Below, in pieces: positions 14,101 through 27,485 of a DNA stretch of 64,000 nucleotides. The notes under the pieces are model-generated. The model was not told where the DNA came from and searched no databases. It worked only from the letters and a program-made list of their open reading frames with translations. The stretch lies in NCBI RefSeq assembly GCF_003590095.1, contig NC_039488.1, positions 3,534,001 to 3,598,000 on the forward strand, in the 5' to 3' direction. Source of the DNA: Trichoplusia ni. Lineage: Eukaryota; Arthropoda; Insecta; Lepidoptera; Noctuidae. A program made the position numbers and the translations under genes. Positions within the stretch are counted from its first letter, which is position 1; the number at the start of each line of letters is the position of its first letter.

Positions 14101-17100
14101 GTGTTAGTGACGTTACAGTATTGAAGCTATAATTAGAACCAGCATCATTCTAAATTATAAAATGTTTGAGGCTAATAATTTGCCATAACCTTGGTTTGTC
14201 GGGGAAAGCTTCATGGACACACACACGGGGCAAAACATGGGTAGTATCAGACTCTTACTGGCTAAACCTGTCCCGCCTTGCAAAGTCTCCCATTCGGTCG
14301 GTGTATGGCAATATTGGCAATGCATAATAATTGATCATGCACCGACCGCAGGGTACCGTCTTCCAGAAGGGGCCGACGGCTTCCTTTCGCGTTTTGGAAG
14401 CCAGAGTGTAAAGAGCGTTTTCGTTGCGTGTGTTCCCCCTGCCGATGATTTAAATACCTAATGTCTAATCGACACACAACATTAAAAATCTAACTATTGT
14501 AACGAACATACACAAGTATAAGTCTCGATTTTACCTTCAATACACACCGGAGCTTCACAAAAAACAGTATGTTTGCATTTTCCTTGGCATACGCAGAATT
14601 TTACGAACTACGAGGAAACAGTACTGAAGTTGAGAGCAAAATAGTCTCGACGAACATCCATTGTAACTGAAATTTCGGCCCCATAAATCTACGAGCTGGG
14701 TGTACCAAAGTTCCCGTATGCAGTGGACACAAATCTTGTGTTGTAGCCGACGCTGCAAAAACTACAACCAATAAAAAATACTTGAGTAACTTGCGTAACA
14801 GATTTTTGGGAGTTTATTAAAAAAAATCACTCCGATTACTGCAAAAATGTACTTCAGTGCCGAATTTGATACAAAGAAAGTATGCAACCTGCTTTGTGTG
14901 AAAATATCGTGACTTTGCATTGTAAAAATTTGTTTTAATCTGTACCAAACGAGACACGTCGAACAATTTTAATGGTGCCAATAATGTGAAAAACATGTTC
15001 AATGACATACAAAGTAGGTATTTTCAAAGGAATTGTATGTGGTTCTTTGCCAACATTTGAAAAGGAGTATTTCCCTAATTAATACCGCCTACACGCAACA
15101 TCGGCACATCGTTTCGTGGTTGTAAAAGTTGCTTTTAAAGCGTAATTTCCCGATGAAGCGACTTTGCGAATGTGTGGCCTTATATTCGCTGCCAATGGCT
15201 ATAGAATGTCTTTCTAAACGCCACTCCACTCCACTCTAATGAGGCCGTTCCATCCATTAAGCTATTTAGTAATTAGGTGTGAGCACAGCGCCGCAGTTGC
15301 GAATGGACCACAATGAGTGAAACAACTCGTTTATTCACTTTGCATGAGCTCCCTTGACGCACTTTAAATGTTTATCTAAAGGAAAATACTAATTTAGCAT
15401 TTTCAACTTACGTTTAGCGTCACTTTCTAGTCTTTGATAAAATCCCTTAACATTTTGAAGATTTCAATAAACATATTTTAAATACATGTAGCAAAAAAAA
15501 ATTAAAGCAATATTTCAATTTCTTAATTCGATACATAAAAATAACAATTTCACATTCTTCTCACGAGTTTTTATAAGATTTCAGGAAAACATTTGAAAAG
15601 CTAAAGAAAACTACAGTAAAATGTGTATGTGTCCGCAACATAGGACATCAAAATACCATCAAGAGGGGTTCGCTTGATCTGAATTCGATGTGCGTACCGC
15701 GCGGCCTCTGTTCAATACTCTACGTATATTTTATGCGCATAATACAATTATACGCATATGTGTCTATATAGAGAAATATGTTTGAAGATTATACTGCAGT
15801 AAGTTAAAGTTTCATGGCAATATGAGAAAGTAATATTACTGGTATTTGTTACGCAATCGTAACAAAATATTGAACGAAAATTAAAAAAAGAACATATTTA
15901 TGGAACGATAAAACGTAAGGTTTTTTTGGTGTGTAAGGCTATTTAAACCCTGATACCAATCCTTACTATAAGAAGAAGATTAAACTTAAGAGTTAATCAC
16001 GATGCGACCACAAAAGATTGCAAATTTAAATAAATCACCAAAAAGAACTGAATATTAAAACTAACAACGTACATCAATAAAACATCACTGTGGATTCCGA
16101 AAACCTAATTTGACGGAGTTCATAAGATCGCATGGCATTCTGTACACAAAAGGTATTATTTCGTTTGAATGTTGCTTAGTTAGTGCCCTCTGCTAAGTCT
16201 CAGTGAATTGTTGTGTAAACAACGAGAGTTCTCGGTGAACTCGATAGAACTCCAAGTCTACAGACGTTATTGCTTTCTAAGAGCACTTCATCCATTATCT
16301 TTTACCAAGCTCCGAACTTTAATAGAAATTTGTAACAATTAAGTATCTGCGTACATTTCGTATTACAGCGTAATAACAATATGTCAATATTGTTGAATTT
16401 TGTCACGTCTGTAAATTGTTTTACAGTGGACGATTTAGACACCCCTAAATTGTCTATTGCAAAACAATTGAGGCTCGATAAAAGTTTAATAATTTGACTA
16501 CAGCATAAAAGAATAAAATAAAAAAAGAAACACGTTACCATAATTGTTCATCAAAATATTAAACAATCAGAAAACAGCCATAGAATCGGTAAATTAAAAA
16601 TAAAACTTTATAACGAATAAATTTAAAATCAAAATTAAGAATATTCAGTAAAAGTTATGAAATGCGACGACCTGTTTTTATGTCTGCGGGAAAACATGCA
16701 AACTTACAAACAAATAATCTCTCACCAGTCTTTCCCAACCGTATTTTCCTTATTATTTATATACGACCACCTTTGTTCAATTATAATACTCTTTCTAAAC
16801 ATATAACCTCTTTTTAAGTCAGTCCTTTTTTTCAGTTAGAACGGACATCAGATAAAATATCCAACTTCTATTCAAATCGGGTCACAGATGTAAGGTTTAG
16901 CGACTACACACGACCGACTTTTTGCGGATCGCTTTTAATCGTCAACCGATTCTGATCGTAACTGGCTTTGTGGGAAAAACTGTCAGACGAATGTAAAGAT
17001 AAAACTGCTAAAATTAATTTAATGTTTAAAAACTATTCTTTTAAAAGGAGGTCGCATATTACAATATAGGTAATGAAGAATAGGTGCTTATGTTTTAGAG

Positions 17101-18949
17101 AGGTAAATTTTATTAGGAACCATCTGATAGCCGGATGAAATTTAAGAGACAAAAAAAAACAAAAATATAACCATGTTAAGTTTTTTTAAGTGTATTCAAT
17201 TTATGTATCTTGTATCATGTTATTATATTTCCGAGCTTAACCACCTTTCGTAATCATTGTATTGACTCGGTTTTTGCTAAAATTGGTCTCCGTGTGTGCA
17301 GAAAGATCTATGTGTGTGTGTAGAGAATTTTGTCTATTTTTTGTTTCCGTACATGTCGGCCACTCGTCTATTCAATTCTCTTTGATTGTCAATAAATCTA
17401 TCAGGTTCAGTCACCGATTTTGTAAAACCCATTGTGTCATGTAGGCTGGTATAGAACAATGTGTGACTAGCAGTCCTGCTTCCATTGTGGTAGAAACACG
17501 CTGCTACACGCTGCGTCATTTTCCGTCTGATGACCAAATCTTTGACGAAACAGAGAGACGAAAGAGAGAAGACCATGCCTTTTACAATGGTAACATGCCA
17601 GCTTATAATGGTCGTAGTATATACTCTGTACTATTTGATTAGTTGATAAAAAAAACTTAATAAGTAGCTCACTTCTACTCTTAAGAAATGTCAACGTCTT
17701 ATTACCAAGACAAAAAATCAAACAACCTATTGTCTGTCATCTGCGTTCAAACTAACTCGCAGTACAAGTAACAAAAGAACCGCTCAGTAAATAAAACAAC
17801 AGAATACCAATATATTGCTAAAAAGGCATCGAAACAAGAAAGTTGAGAGAATACCCCAGGGAGCAACACAACATTCGCAAATTTCTAAAAAAGAAAAATA
17901 AAAATACTCGTCTCAGAAGTTGCTCTCAGCCATAACTTGTTGGTTGAGGGTTTTTATAGAAACATGGACAAAATACAATAACGCGGGCGGTCCTTTGCCA
18001 GTAAAAGGGGTAAAAAAACTCCACTTTCAGTTTATAAGAACTGCTGCCAGTCTTCATAACAAATATTTGATTTAGCCAGCTGACTATTAATGTGGGAAAC
18101 TTCTTTGGGACCGCTGTGTTCGTGATTTGGCTTATAAATGGCTGTATTATATTATACGCTATTGTAATTCCTGTACTTGGCTGGATAATCTAAAACCTCT
18201 TTTTATCTGGAAAATAAAGTTTAAAATATTATTTAAAGTTCGTGAATAGTAGTTTTGCGATGTCTTAATTGATTGAATTTGGTAATTAAAAATCATCTTT
18301 TTCTTTCTCATTATAACCCCAAGTATTTACTTGACAGTACAATAATTGTAAAGAACTTGTCAAGAAACGAGATATATATTCGTAAATTTTAAAATTTATG
18401 ATTACATTTATTTATTTAACAATTCATGTACACGGAAAATTCACATAAATATGGGATATAAAAATACATGTACAAAGGTATATGTATTTTTAATACATCT
18501 ACTTTTAACGAAGCAAATTAATCATTTGAATTGAAATAAATTAACATAATTGCTGATTGGTTTAAAAAAGTCTACATTCCAAACTTTAAAAACTGACCTA
18601 AGAATCCCTCATAATAATGACACTTGAAAATAATACAAAGCAAAACAATATCCATGAAACGTCTCCGTCAGAAAAATGAGCTCATTCATAACACCTAGTT
18701 GCCACGAATATGGCATTCAGTGGCACAGAAATGAAGTCCCTACAAAGTTGAACGCACAGCGAACGGAGCAGAAAACTTTTGTTATAGTCTCCACGGTATT
18801 ATTAGATAAATGAAGTCGAATGAAGTGCTTTTTAATGCATTGCTTTCCATTTTTATTGCTGAAACAGTGAAATATTAAAGTTGTGGTTTCGAACTTTGCG
18901 TGTCTATTCGAAAGTAAAACAATAGAGAATTTTATTTACTTACTTCAGG

Positions 18950-19045
18950 TGATGTGGTGAGGAAGGCGTTAGAAAGGTATGAAAGAAGAAGACATGTTTC
19001 GCCGACACCAAATAAAATAATTGGCATAAGGGCAGGGGTATGATG
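18950..19045 (+). mobile_element. Probable LINE 3'-end remnant
   Basis: One frame from 18951 reads DVVRKALERYERRR followed by PTPNKIIGIRAGV and a stop, then ATGATGAC. It resembles the C-terminal end and GAT-type tail of lepidopteran LINE copies as I remember them. It is too short to classify. Confidence 0.4.
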
Positions 19046-22007
19046 ACTTCAGGTCAAATAGGTAGTTTAAGTAATTTATGATTATTTATTTATTAATCTG
19101 TATAACTGTTCCACTGGGTTCGGAAATGCTGCTCAGCCCTCAATCATAGGTAAAAATATCATTTTTTGATACAAACGGTTGCTTGCTTACATAAACTTAT
19201 GTAATAATACAAAAACATACACATAAGACTATAATAAATACATTGTACGTCAGAGTGAGTCCTCAAGTACGCAGAAACAGCGAACAGTCGCAGGATTTTA
19301 AACTATCCAGCTATCTTGAAGTGCTCTTACACGGGTCAGTCCTATTCTACGTTATGGCCGGCAACAAATAAGTTATTTCCTTTGCGCATACCCCAGCAAT
19401 CATGTCGATTGCATCCGCGCACATGCTAACGCTCGCAAATTTGTTGCAGGCAGGGGAAGTTTGCAATGATCGATTTATGACCAAACTTTAACTTTAGTTT
19501 GACGGATAAAATGTGTCGTCCAACGAATTTGGAAATGTCAATGCCTTTTTTGCATAACAGTCAAGTTTTGAAGCAATGCTTTCGAGTATGGCTACGCTTT
19601 GAAGTATTTCAGACCAAGCTTAAAATCTTTAAATATTTTTCTACAAAATTCATAAATTACAAATGAGCTTGCTACACAAAAAATGATTTCAAAAAACATG
19701 TTCAAATATTCAACTTAGGTAATGAAGAAAATTGCCGATAATTATGTTCAAAACAGATCAATCATCATTATCGACCTTCTGATTGTCAATATAATGTTCA
19801 GTTACTTGTCCCAAATTACAAGTCGACAATCAAAACAGCGCACACCATATGTACCGCGAGCTTTGTCGCTCATTACTGCTCTGAACCTATATTAATAATT
19901 ATGTACGAAGCGAGTTCCACGCCAACGGTGGTTCATAAATGAGAAACTAAATACACTGGAAGCCAAGATTAGGGAGTCGCCAGTAAATGAGTTTATGGCG
20001 TGTGAGTATACCTCCATTGTATCATTAGGGATCAAAGACTGGGGTTTTAGCGGTAAAACGTTTGTACATTAAAAATTGTTGGCGTTATTATAACTTAAGT
20101 TACGGACAGCTTGCCTTCACGCAACGTCATGGTTGTGTTGATGTGTTTGGTTCTGGTTTGTTTACGTTTCGTGGCACAAATGCAGTTGTTGTTAGATTTT
20201 TGGTAACAAACAACAACAATTCTTAGATAAATATAATTAAGGTTAAAGTACTATTAAAACAAATTATAATTTGAGTGCTTTATTAGTTTTTTTCATGGTT
20301 GATGTAGATCCTGACGTCTGAGTTTAAATTGCTCGTACATCATATGTATAATGTATCATTACATATAATGTGGTTAATAAAACCTTAAAAAACACAGGTG
20401 TACTTCAGGTGTACAGGATTTTCATTTGATGTTTTCTGATTTGATTAGTTTTGATTGTGTGATACTTTATGAGTGACTGCAAGTGATACTTTAAAATAAA
20501 CAGAAAAATGGCGCTTTCACGGAAATAAAATATGGTGACCACATTTCTTTAACAATAGGCATTCAAGGTTTGATTGAGGTGGTGTCGGGAATATTGTGTA
20601 AGTTGATGAACATTGAGGAGCCGCATGTAAATACATCATGATGTACAAACAATGGGCCGGTACAAAGACACCATCTCTAATACCATCAAGAAAGTGAGTA
20701 GTACTCGCAAGTAGGCAGAAATCTTCAAAGTTTTGATTGTGTTTATTTCAAAAATTAAAAAATCATTAGAAAACATTTCTCCCGGGATTTTGGAGAATCA
20801 GATTATTTTTTACAGCCAAAAAAGAGTTTCCAAGTGTTATAACTTTTAAGGGAAATTGTTTAAAGGAAAAGGGAAATTAATCTTTCTCTTAATTAGCAAA
20901 GTTGGTCGGAAGCTGCGACGGGGAATTCAAGGCCAATAAATCAAGGTGTTGTTCCAGTTTCAAACAAGTATAGCAAAAACCATTCTTTGCTTTTAACGCT
21001 TTCAATATTTTAGTTCACCCTTATCGATATTTCAGCTGTACAGTGGAGGGTGAAGTTGTAGGTACGTTGACGCCTCGACCTCGGTCGGTTTTACTAAAGT
21101 GTTAATGATAAAACTTCAAACTTATGTACAGGGGGTTCTAGGAAATCACCCTGCGGCGTTACGCGTGGCTTGTAACTTACCATAGAAACCATTTCGAAAA
21201 TGTTATGTAACTTCTGCCGAGGGTCCTCGTTCACTGATGTACGTATAAACTAAAACTTTGCTAGTTACATGATCCTTGGAAGTACACGTGATGTGTTGTA
21301 ATTTCGTATATCTAATATTTTCTGGAAATTATCTACTTCTTAGTCGTATCTCACAATTACAGAGTATTTTTCGATTATTTGTTCATATGAATTATTTTAA
21401 TAAAATTTCTTATATACGTGTACGACAAGCAGGGATGTTGCTCGAAACAATTTAGTTATAAAAGTACTTAGGGACGTGACATTATCCCTCGTATGTACTT
21501 GTCTCCACACACACACACACACTTGTTCTTGATTTTTCACTAATATAATCAGCTGGGTCTCACCGACATTTGGAGAACGTACATTGCGCTCGAGTAGACA
21601 ATTATGTAATTAGAAAGTGACCCTTCGGTTTCGACGGATTACTGGTTAGAGCTGTCAAGGGGTCGATTCGACCCTCTTAGAGTATTTGAGGAGGTTCTCC
21701 GAGCGTTTGACATTTCGTTGGGGGACGTGAAACGAATTTTACGGTGTTGAAAACGTTTGTGAACATATTAAGGGTTTTAAATGATAATGTCAGGGTATGG
21801 AGGAATGCATTCAATTTGACTTTTATGTACCCGTGTCACTATTTTGGCATTTTTACTGACGTTCGACAGATTAAGGTTATAGGTTTTTTAACATCTATTT
21901 TCAGAGGCACCCTACGTTTTTGATATCAAAACTCGTTTTTGAGAAATAGATTGATACAAATCGGGTTACTAGCCAAAGGATAAAATAACTACCGTACAAT
22001 ATTACTA

Positions 22008-22100
22008 AGGCTACGCCGTCTGTCCTTCTTTTCGTTCCGCGTTCCTCGGTCTTCAATCTATATCTCAAGAACCGTGTTAGCCAAAGATGAAATTATTGAT
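22008..22100 (+). repeat. Partial relative of the 47285 repeat
   Basis: TAAGGCTACGCCGTCTGTCC and ATATCTCAAGAACCGTGTTAG correspond to the opening block of the repeat at 47285. The rest is missing or too diverged to follow. Confidence 0.4.
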
Positions 22101-22732
22101 TTTGTCGCTAGGACAAAAAACACTACAAATCAAGGAAAAGCAATGGATCGTGGTTATACATTGAATGAAACAGAAACATGTCCTATTTTTTTCTAAAACT
22201 TAAAAATAAATACTACTTACCCGGTTACGTATGAAGTAAGACATCCCTAACAAAACGTATTAATGCTGATAATAATATCAAAAGGGATCGATCGAACGTC
22301 TTTCGAAAACGGATAAAAAGATTACCAATGATTTAATAAATACCTAAGGCAAGTATGTAGTTTATAAAATAAATACGAAGGAGCTTACAAGTGAAAGGTT
22401 TCGTAAGATTTGGGGATAGAACAGATAATTATAATCCCCTATAGGGTCCGTCCCCTTTCTTAAGCGAAGCTAATGCTAATACGTAATTGAAATTATGATA
22501 CCAGGTGGATTTGCAAAATAATCACCACTTGTTTAAATAAGGGTGTTGTCTATTCAAGTTTTGCTTTTAGTCTTCATAACCCTTTTTGTTGGGTTTGCAG
22601 TTTTTGTCTAGTAAAATGTACCTGGTACAAGATTGTCTTTTTGGAAGCGTCTTACACTATTACACGAGCTGCACGAGTGTCATCTTACTTTCTAACCGTC
22701 TTTAAAACCTACGACTCGTGTTTTGTTATTAC

Positions 22733-22910
22733 TCTAGCTGTTGCTAGTAGCTTCGTCTGCTTCAATGTCTGTCCCAGTTGCAAAATCTACAAAGTCAGAT
22801 AAAAGTGTTCATTCAAGACGTCAGCTACCTCCATACAAAATTTCATCGAAATCTGTATAGCGGTTTGGGCGTGAAGAGGAAACAAACATGCGCACACGTG
22901 ATACGTTCGT
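22733..22910 (+). mobile_element. Retroposed repeat variant with CTAGCTGTTGC start
   Basis: Starts CTAGCTGTTGCTAGTAGCTT and contains TACAAAATTTCATCGAAATC followed by GCGGTTTGGGCGTGAAGAGG and AACAAAC. These phrases are familiar from RTE-like repeat remnants of Lepidoptera. The first 20 bases resemble the family at 30115 and 57748, but the body differs. Confidence 0.55.
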
Positions 22911-25900
22911 TTTACATGGCCACACATGATAGTTTGAGGTAGTTAAACTTATTTACTTCTTAGTTACTACAATAGGTTTCCGTTGCTAAGCAGTAGAGGC
23001 TGAAGATGACTGAATCTAAAATTTCAAATATTAAAGAATTTCATTTGTTTCTAAAAAAGAATGTTCGAAAACAAACCAGGCAGCCATGTTTCTTTTACAT
23101 GTGATTACTGTGAGCATTTAACTTTCCAATTTAAAAATACTAAGCTTAACTAGACGTGCTCTCTCGAACGAAGTTCTGACAAAGAGGTACGTAGAAATGA
23201 ACTAGGACGAGGAATAAACTAAGCTTTGTAAAGTTTAAACTTACGTATCCGTCGTTCAGTTTCTACTAATTGTGAAAACTCATTACAGTACTACCTATAT
23301 TTTCTCTCTTATTATTTTACAAAAACACAATTCATTAAACCATTCAAATGTTGAATAGCAAAATGACAGTCAGGCAGATTATATACATAAGGACAGTTTT
23401 GATAACCCCAAACTTATGTTACGTTGCAAAAACCGTCGACGCCCGCACTTTTGTCGTTCAACCTTTGTAACCTCACACCTCATTACACTGACCCTACTCA
23501 ATCCTATCGGATATGACGCAATCAAGGATCATTAAAAATACAAAAACCTCAAAGATATCTTTATACATTATAACGGCATTTATAAATCAGTAGCACCTAA
23601 TACATAGACTCACGCAATAATGTGCGGTGGAGAAATAAATCTTTAACTAACTATAGCACGTTCATTAAAATTTCTTCCAACGTGCGTGCGATAAAGCAGT
23701 AGCTGAAATACCTTCCCTGCCGAAAACTTCGACTTATCTCTCTCACGTAGAAGGTCGTTAGGTACGTTAAAATTATGGCCGTGGTTAAACACATGCTACA
23801 TTTACTCGAAAGTTCATGTTACGCCCGAATAACTTCTCATTTACCGGAAGGGTTCCATTTGGTAACGCAAAAACGCTAGCTTACTGCGTTCGTAACTCGG
23901 GAGCAGACGGTCGATTGGTCAATACGTAATTTGATACTGCAATGATGTTGTTTGAGTAATTAGATCTATTATCAAAATCTTTTGATTGATTATGAAGTAT
24001 AATGTTTTATACAAGGAAAACAATTAAACTTATAAAACTAAAAAATACCGTTCAATATGTAAGTCCTTTACAAAACGTACTAATTTGAATTCGACAGACA
24101 TAAATAACAAAAATCTGTTAACGCAGCTCCCATTAGTACCGTTTTCCTATCACGTCTCGTAATTATCATAGTTACCCCATGTTAGGGTACGAGACTATTA
24201 TAAGGGTGAATGAATCATCGATAATTATAAGATAACAGTGTAGTTAATCAACAAACAGCTGACTCTAGTTTTGCTCTGTTTTCTTATAGGTAGTTGATCG
24301 TTGTATAAGTCTTGAGTTGCGTAACTAGTTTTGAGAAATAGATTATTATTTTTTTGAAGGCACGAAGACAAATATTTAAAATTTCTATGTTTTGGGATAC
24401 TGGCTTGTACATCAATTATAAATCTGTAAACCATTCATTTGAGTGACATTGTTTTTTTAAAGAGTGTAAGATTTAGACATTTATGAAGACATTTAAAGAT
24501 GCGATTATAATTATCATGATTATTTTTAATTCTACCATATAGAAGGAAAAAAGCAGGCCTACAATTTAGCCTATAGTTCGACATAGGAGAATCGTTCTTA
24601 TGGTCAAACTTACTATATTGATAGATGAGAGATAGACATAGACAGACTCGTTCACAGAGATGCTTCTGTAAAAATATTTTTTAACATTACTTTAAAGGGC
24701 CTCGATGTGGTAAATATGCAACTTTTATTCCGTCATTTTTTAATTCTTTACCTACTTTTATTCTTTCCGAATAAATTTGCTGAGACAGTTTCAAATAAAG
24801 TATTGTTGTGCTTACACAATGCAAGTAATTTTTCAACCCTTTTCATTTAACAACCAATTATGGACCCCATTTATTTTTTGAATGGGGTTCATAAGCCGTC
24901 GCATATTATTTGAATGCTTGAAAAGCAATTTTGTGTTTGACTTAGGAATATAAAGATTTTGAAACAAGTTCTTATTTTAACTCACCATGAAGATCACGTT
25001 ATGTTAAACTTCTCAACTTTTGAATAAAGTTAGCAGGAGAGTTTTTGTGGAGATAATACACAATATGAGACTTGAAGAATTCTTTAGCTCCTCTGATCGA
25101 AAATGATAAATTATTTAAACAAATGATGTAGTATTTTTTATTTCCACATAATGTCTATATAATTTGTAAACTTATTGTATACATACTTACATACGCACAC
25201 GTCACTGAGATGTTAAGTCGGCGAATATCACACGCTGTTTTGTGTCTCCATAAGTCCAAGAATCTACTGCCAAGTCTTAAAGTAATTCTATAATGATTAT
25301 TGAAACATGACAGAACAATACAACGTAGAGCATCAGCTCTGTTCTATACACGGAATAATATAACTTAAAGACGTGGTGATAGGCGCCCGTATTAACCATC
25401 CCAACGAAAACATTATATAACTCATCACAGTACATCTATATCAAAATAATATAAACAAGAGCAACTATCGATTTACAAATAGCTACTAAAAATAAACGCT
25501 CTTTAATAACGACGCTACACACGCAGTCACTATACAATATGAGTTGAATGGAAATTAACAGACCGCATTGCATTCCATAATGCTTGTAATTAACGAAATA
25601 ATACGTACCACGTCGGAATATTCATTTAACAGCAACATCAAAGAGAAATATTGTTCACTCGATCGAATGATACGTTTAATTATGCCCTTTAGCTGTTGCT
25701 ACGAGTGTTATGTAAGCAGAAGCAGGTAATGTCAGTTTAAAATCTCCATTAACGTATAAAATTCAAGCAGTTCTCATTATTAAGTACATATTTTTTGTTA
25801 ATGAAGAAGTTATAAATAACTTTGTTATTATAAAATGCGCAATTCCGTTTTTTATATATTAAGACAATCTTTTTTCAGTTGTTTGGTTTCTTGAATTCAC

Positions 25901-26410
25901 TTTTTAAAATTGGAATAAATTAATTTTATTCCTCGTTTTACATGGTTTGAAATTTAAATAATGATTACTGGTCAGAAATATCGGTCTTACAAAAACGGAA
26001 AAATAAATTCACTAGATATTAAATGTAGTAAATTTATTTGTGATAACACACAATGCAAAAATGTTAGTGTGTACCGAATGACATTGTCATGTTTATTTAT
26101 CATATTTCATTGAATAGATTTTGTAACATGAATTGTTTTTGAAATGTTAAGCCTCTACAATAAATATGGTAAAAGATGTCGGTTTCATAGTAATTCCTCT
26201 TTATTAATTTCAAAGCCTAAAATATATTTTTTATTTCCATATAAAATGACAACCATACAATTAGGAAACTATTATTCAAATATTTTCATCACAATTTAAT
26301 TAAAATTATTTCTGATAATCATGGTTGTTGCGGCTAACACATCCAATGAATGTGTATTTAAAATATTGTGTTTAATTTTGTTTATTTATGTAGTTATTGA
26401 ATAGTGTATT

Positions 26411-26418
26411 TATATAAG
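26411..26418 (+). promoter_or_regulatory. Candidate TATA box
   Basis: TATATAAG, about 40 bases before an ACAGTGT that could act as an arthropod initiator (about 26449). AT-rich DNA gives many such matches. It is noted because a well-placed start codon and donor follow. Confidence 0.25.
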
Positions 26419-26515
26419 GGTGGGATTTTGTGGTGAAGCTACGGTGTGACAGTGTACAAATATTTTAAACATAATCAAATTATTAAAGTCTTTGCACAAT
26501 GACAGTGCATGCAAG

Positions 26516-26555
26516 ATGGAGGACAGGCCTAAATCCTACTACGACCTATCCACCA
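26516..26555 (+). CDS. Tentative first coding exon of an unidentified plus-strand gene
   Basis: An ATG in good initiation context (AAG-ATG-G) opens MEDRPKSYYDLST and is followed at 26556 by GTGAGT, a strong donor. A TATA box and possible initiator lie 100 bases upstream. No downstream exon was found to join it, and no family is recognised. It could be chance; an overlapping ATG at 26500 is an alternative start in another frame. Confidence 0.25.
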
Positions 26556-27300
26556 GTGAGTTACCACTCTATGCTGTGTATATTGCCAACTTGCAAAATT
26601 CAAAATTAATGGCAATCTCCTTGTTAATTTATTTCCTCAAAAAAAATAACCTTTTTTTTACTCACAAAAGTCCGTACTCAGTCAATTTATGAGAATAAGT
26701 ATATCTAACCATTGTAGGATAATTTACAGCTCTTGTAAAAAGGTCCTAATAAGCGGATTACACATAGCAAAAGCCCTTAAAATATTGTTAACAGAAGAAC
26801 AGGAAAATACAAGAAGATATTAACTTTCCTAATTGTTATTCACAAAACACTCTCTTTGAAGGAAAGTCTGTTGTAGTCCCAGATTTTTATTAAATTTTGA
26901 CAAGTCGGAGGCAAAAACAAATTAATAGCAATTGGGCTTCCGACGCTAAAAGGAAGCAGTTTTATTTTAAAACCGGCTGCTTTTAATTTCTTCAGACAAT
27001 ATTAAACATATTTTCAAAATTTTCGTTGCGTTTATTGACTTCACTGCGTTATAAGAGTTAAAGGAAAAATAATTTTGAAAAGTAAATTATTCGAAACACA
27101 ATCATAAAAGGCGTTTAATTAATAGCTGTTCTGGATTAATTACAACCAGTTTAAAGCCATACATGAATCGATTTTATTAACAAGATTAAAACGAACTTTT
27201 GTTCGATACAAAAATAGGTACGTTCATTATTTTCGATGTTGTTCATTTTAATTTAATTAAGGTGAATTAAATATTATCTATTTACAAACATAATAAGTAC

Positions 27301-27485
27301 TGACCGCACGGATAGCCGACTGGTATAGGTCACCACGCCAGACCCAATGTGCGTGTCGTGTCGCGACTTCGATCTCCGCATAGAACAAGCATTTGTGTGA
27401 TCCAAAAATGCTTGTCATGAGTCTGGGTGTCTCTGTGCATGTGACTTGAATGCTTCTGTAAATTCCTTAGTGCGGGAGTCGTTTA
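27301..27485 (+). mobile_element. tRNA-derived SINE, longer copy
   Basis: A box-like TAGCCGACTGG at 27313-27323 and a degenerate B box around 27366-27377 (CTTCGATCTCC) give the tRNA-like head. The tail ATGCTTGTCATGAGTCTGGG TGTCTCTGTGCATGTGACTT is closely similar to the copy at 11072-11185. The 3' end GCGGGAGTCGTTTATTTAAA is of a kind I remember from lepidopteran SINEs. Confidence 0.7.

Larger units (their letters stand above)
11186..26400. other. Gene-free AT-rich sequence
   Basis: No supported gene. It contains a GC-richer patch at 14190-14470, the LINE remnant at 18950, a short CA microsatellite near 21507, and repeat fragments at 22008 and 22733. Short open frames lack family signatures. 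Confidence 0.55.

Noticed and set aside
21507..21524. CA microsatellite
   Set aside because: Short simple repeat with no context of interest.
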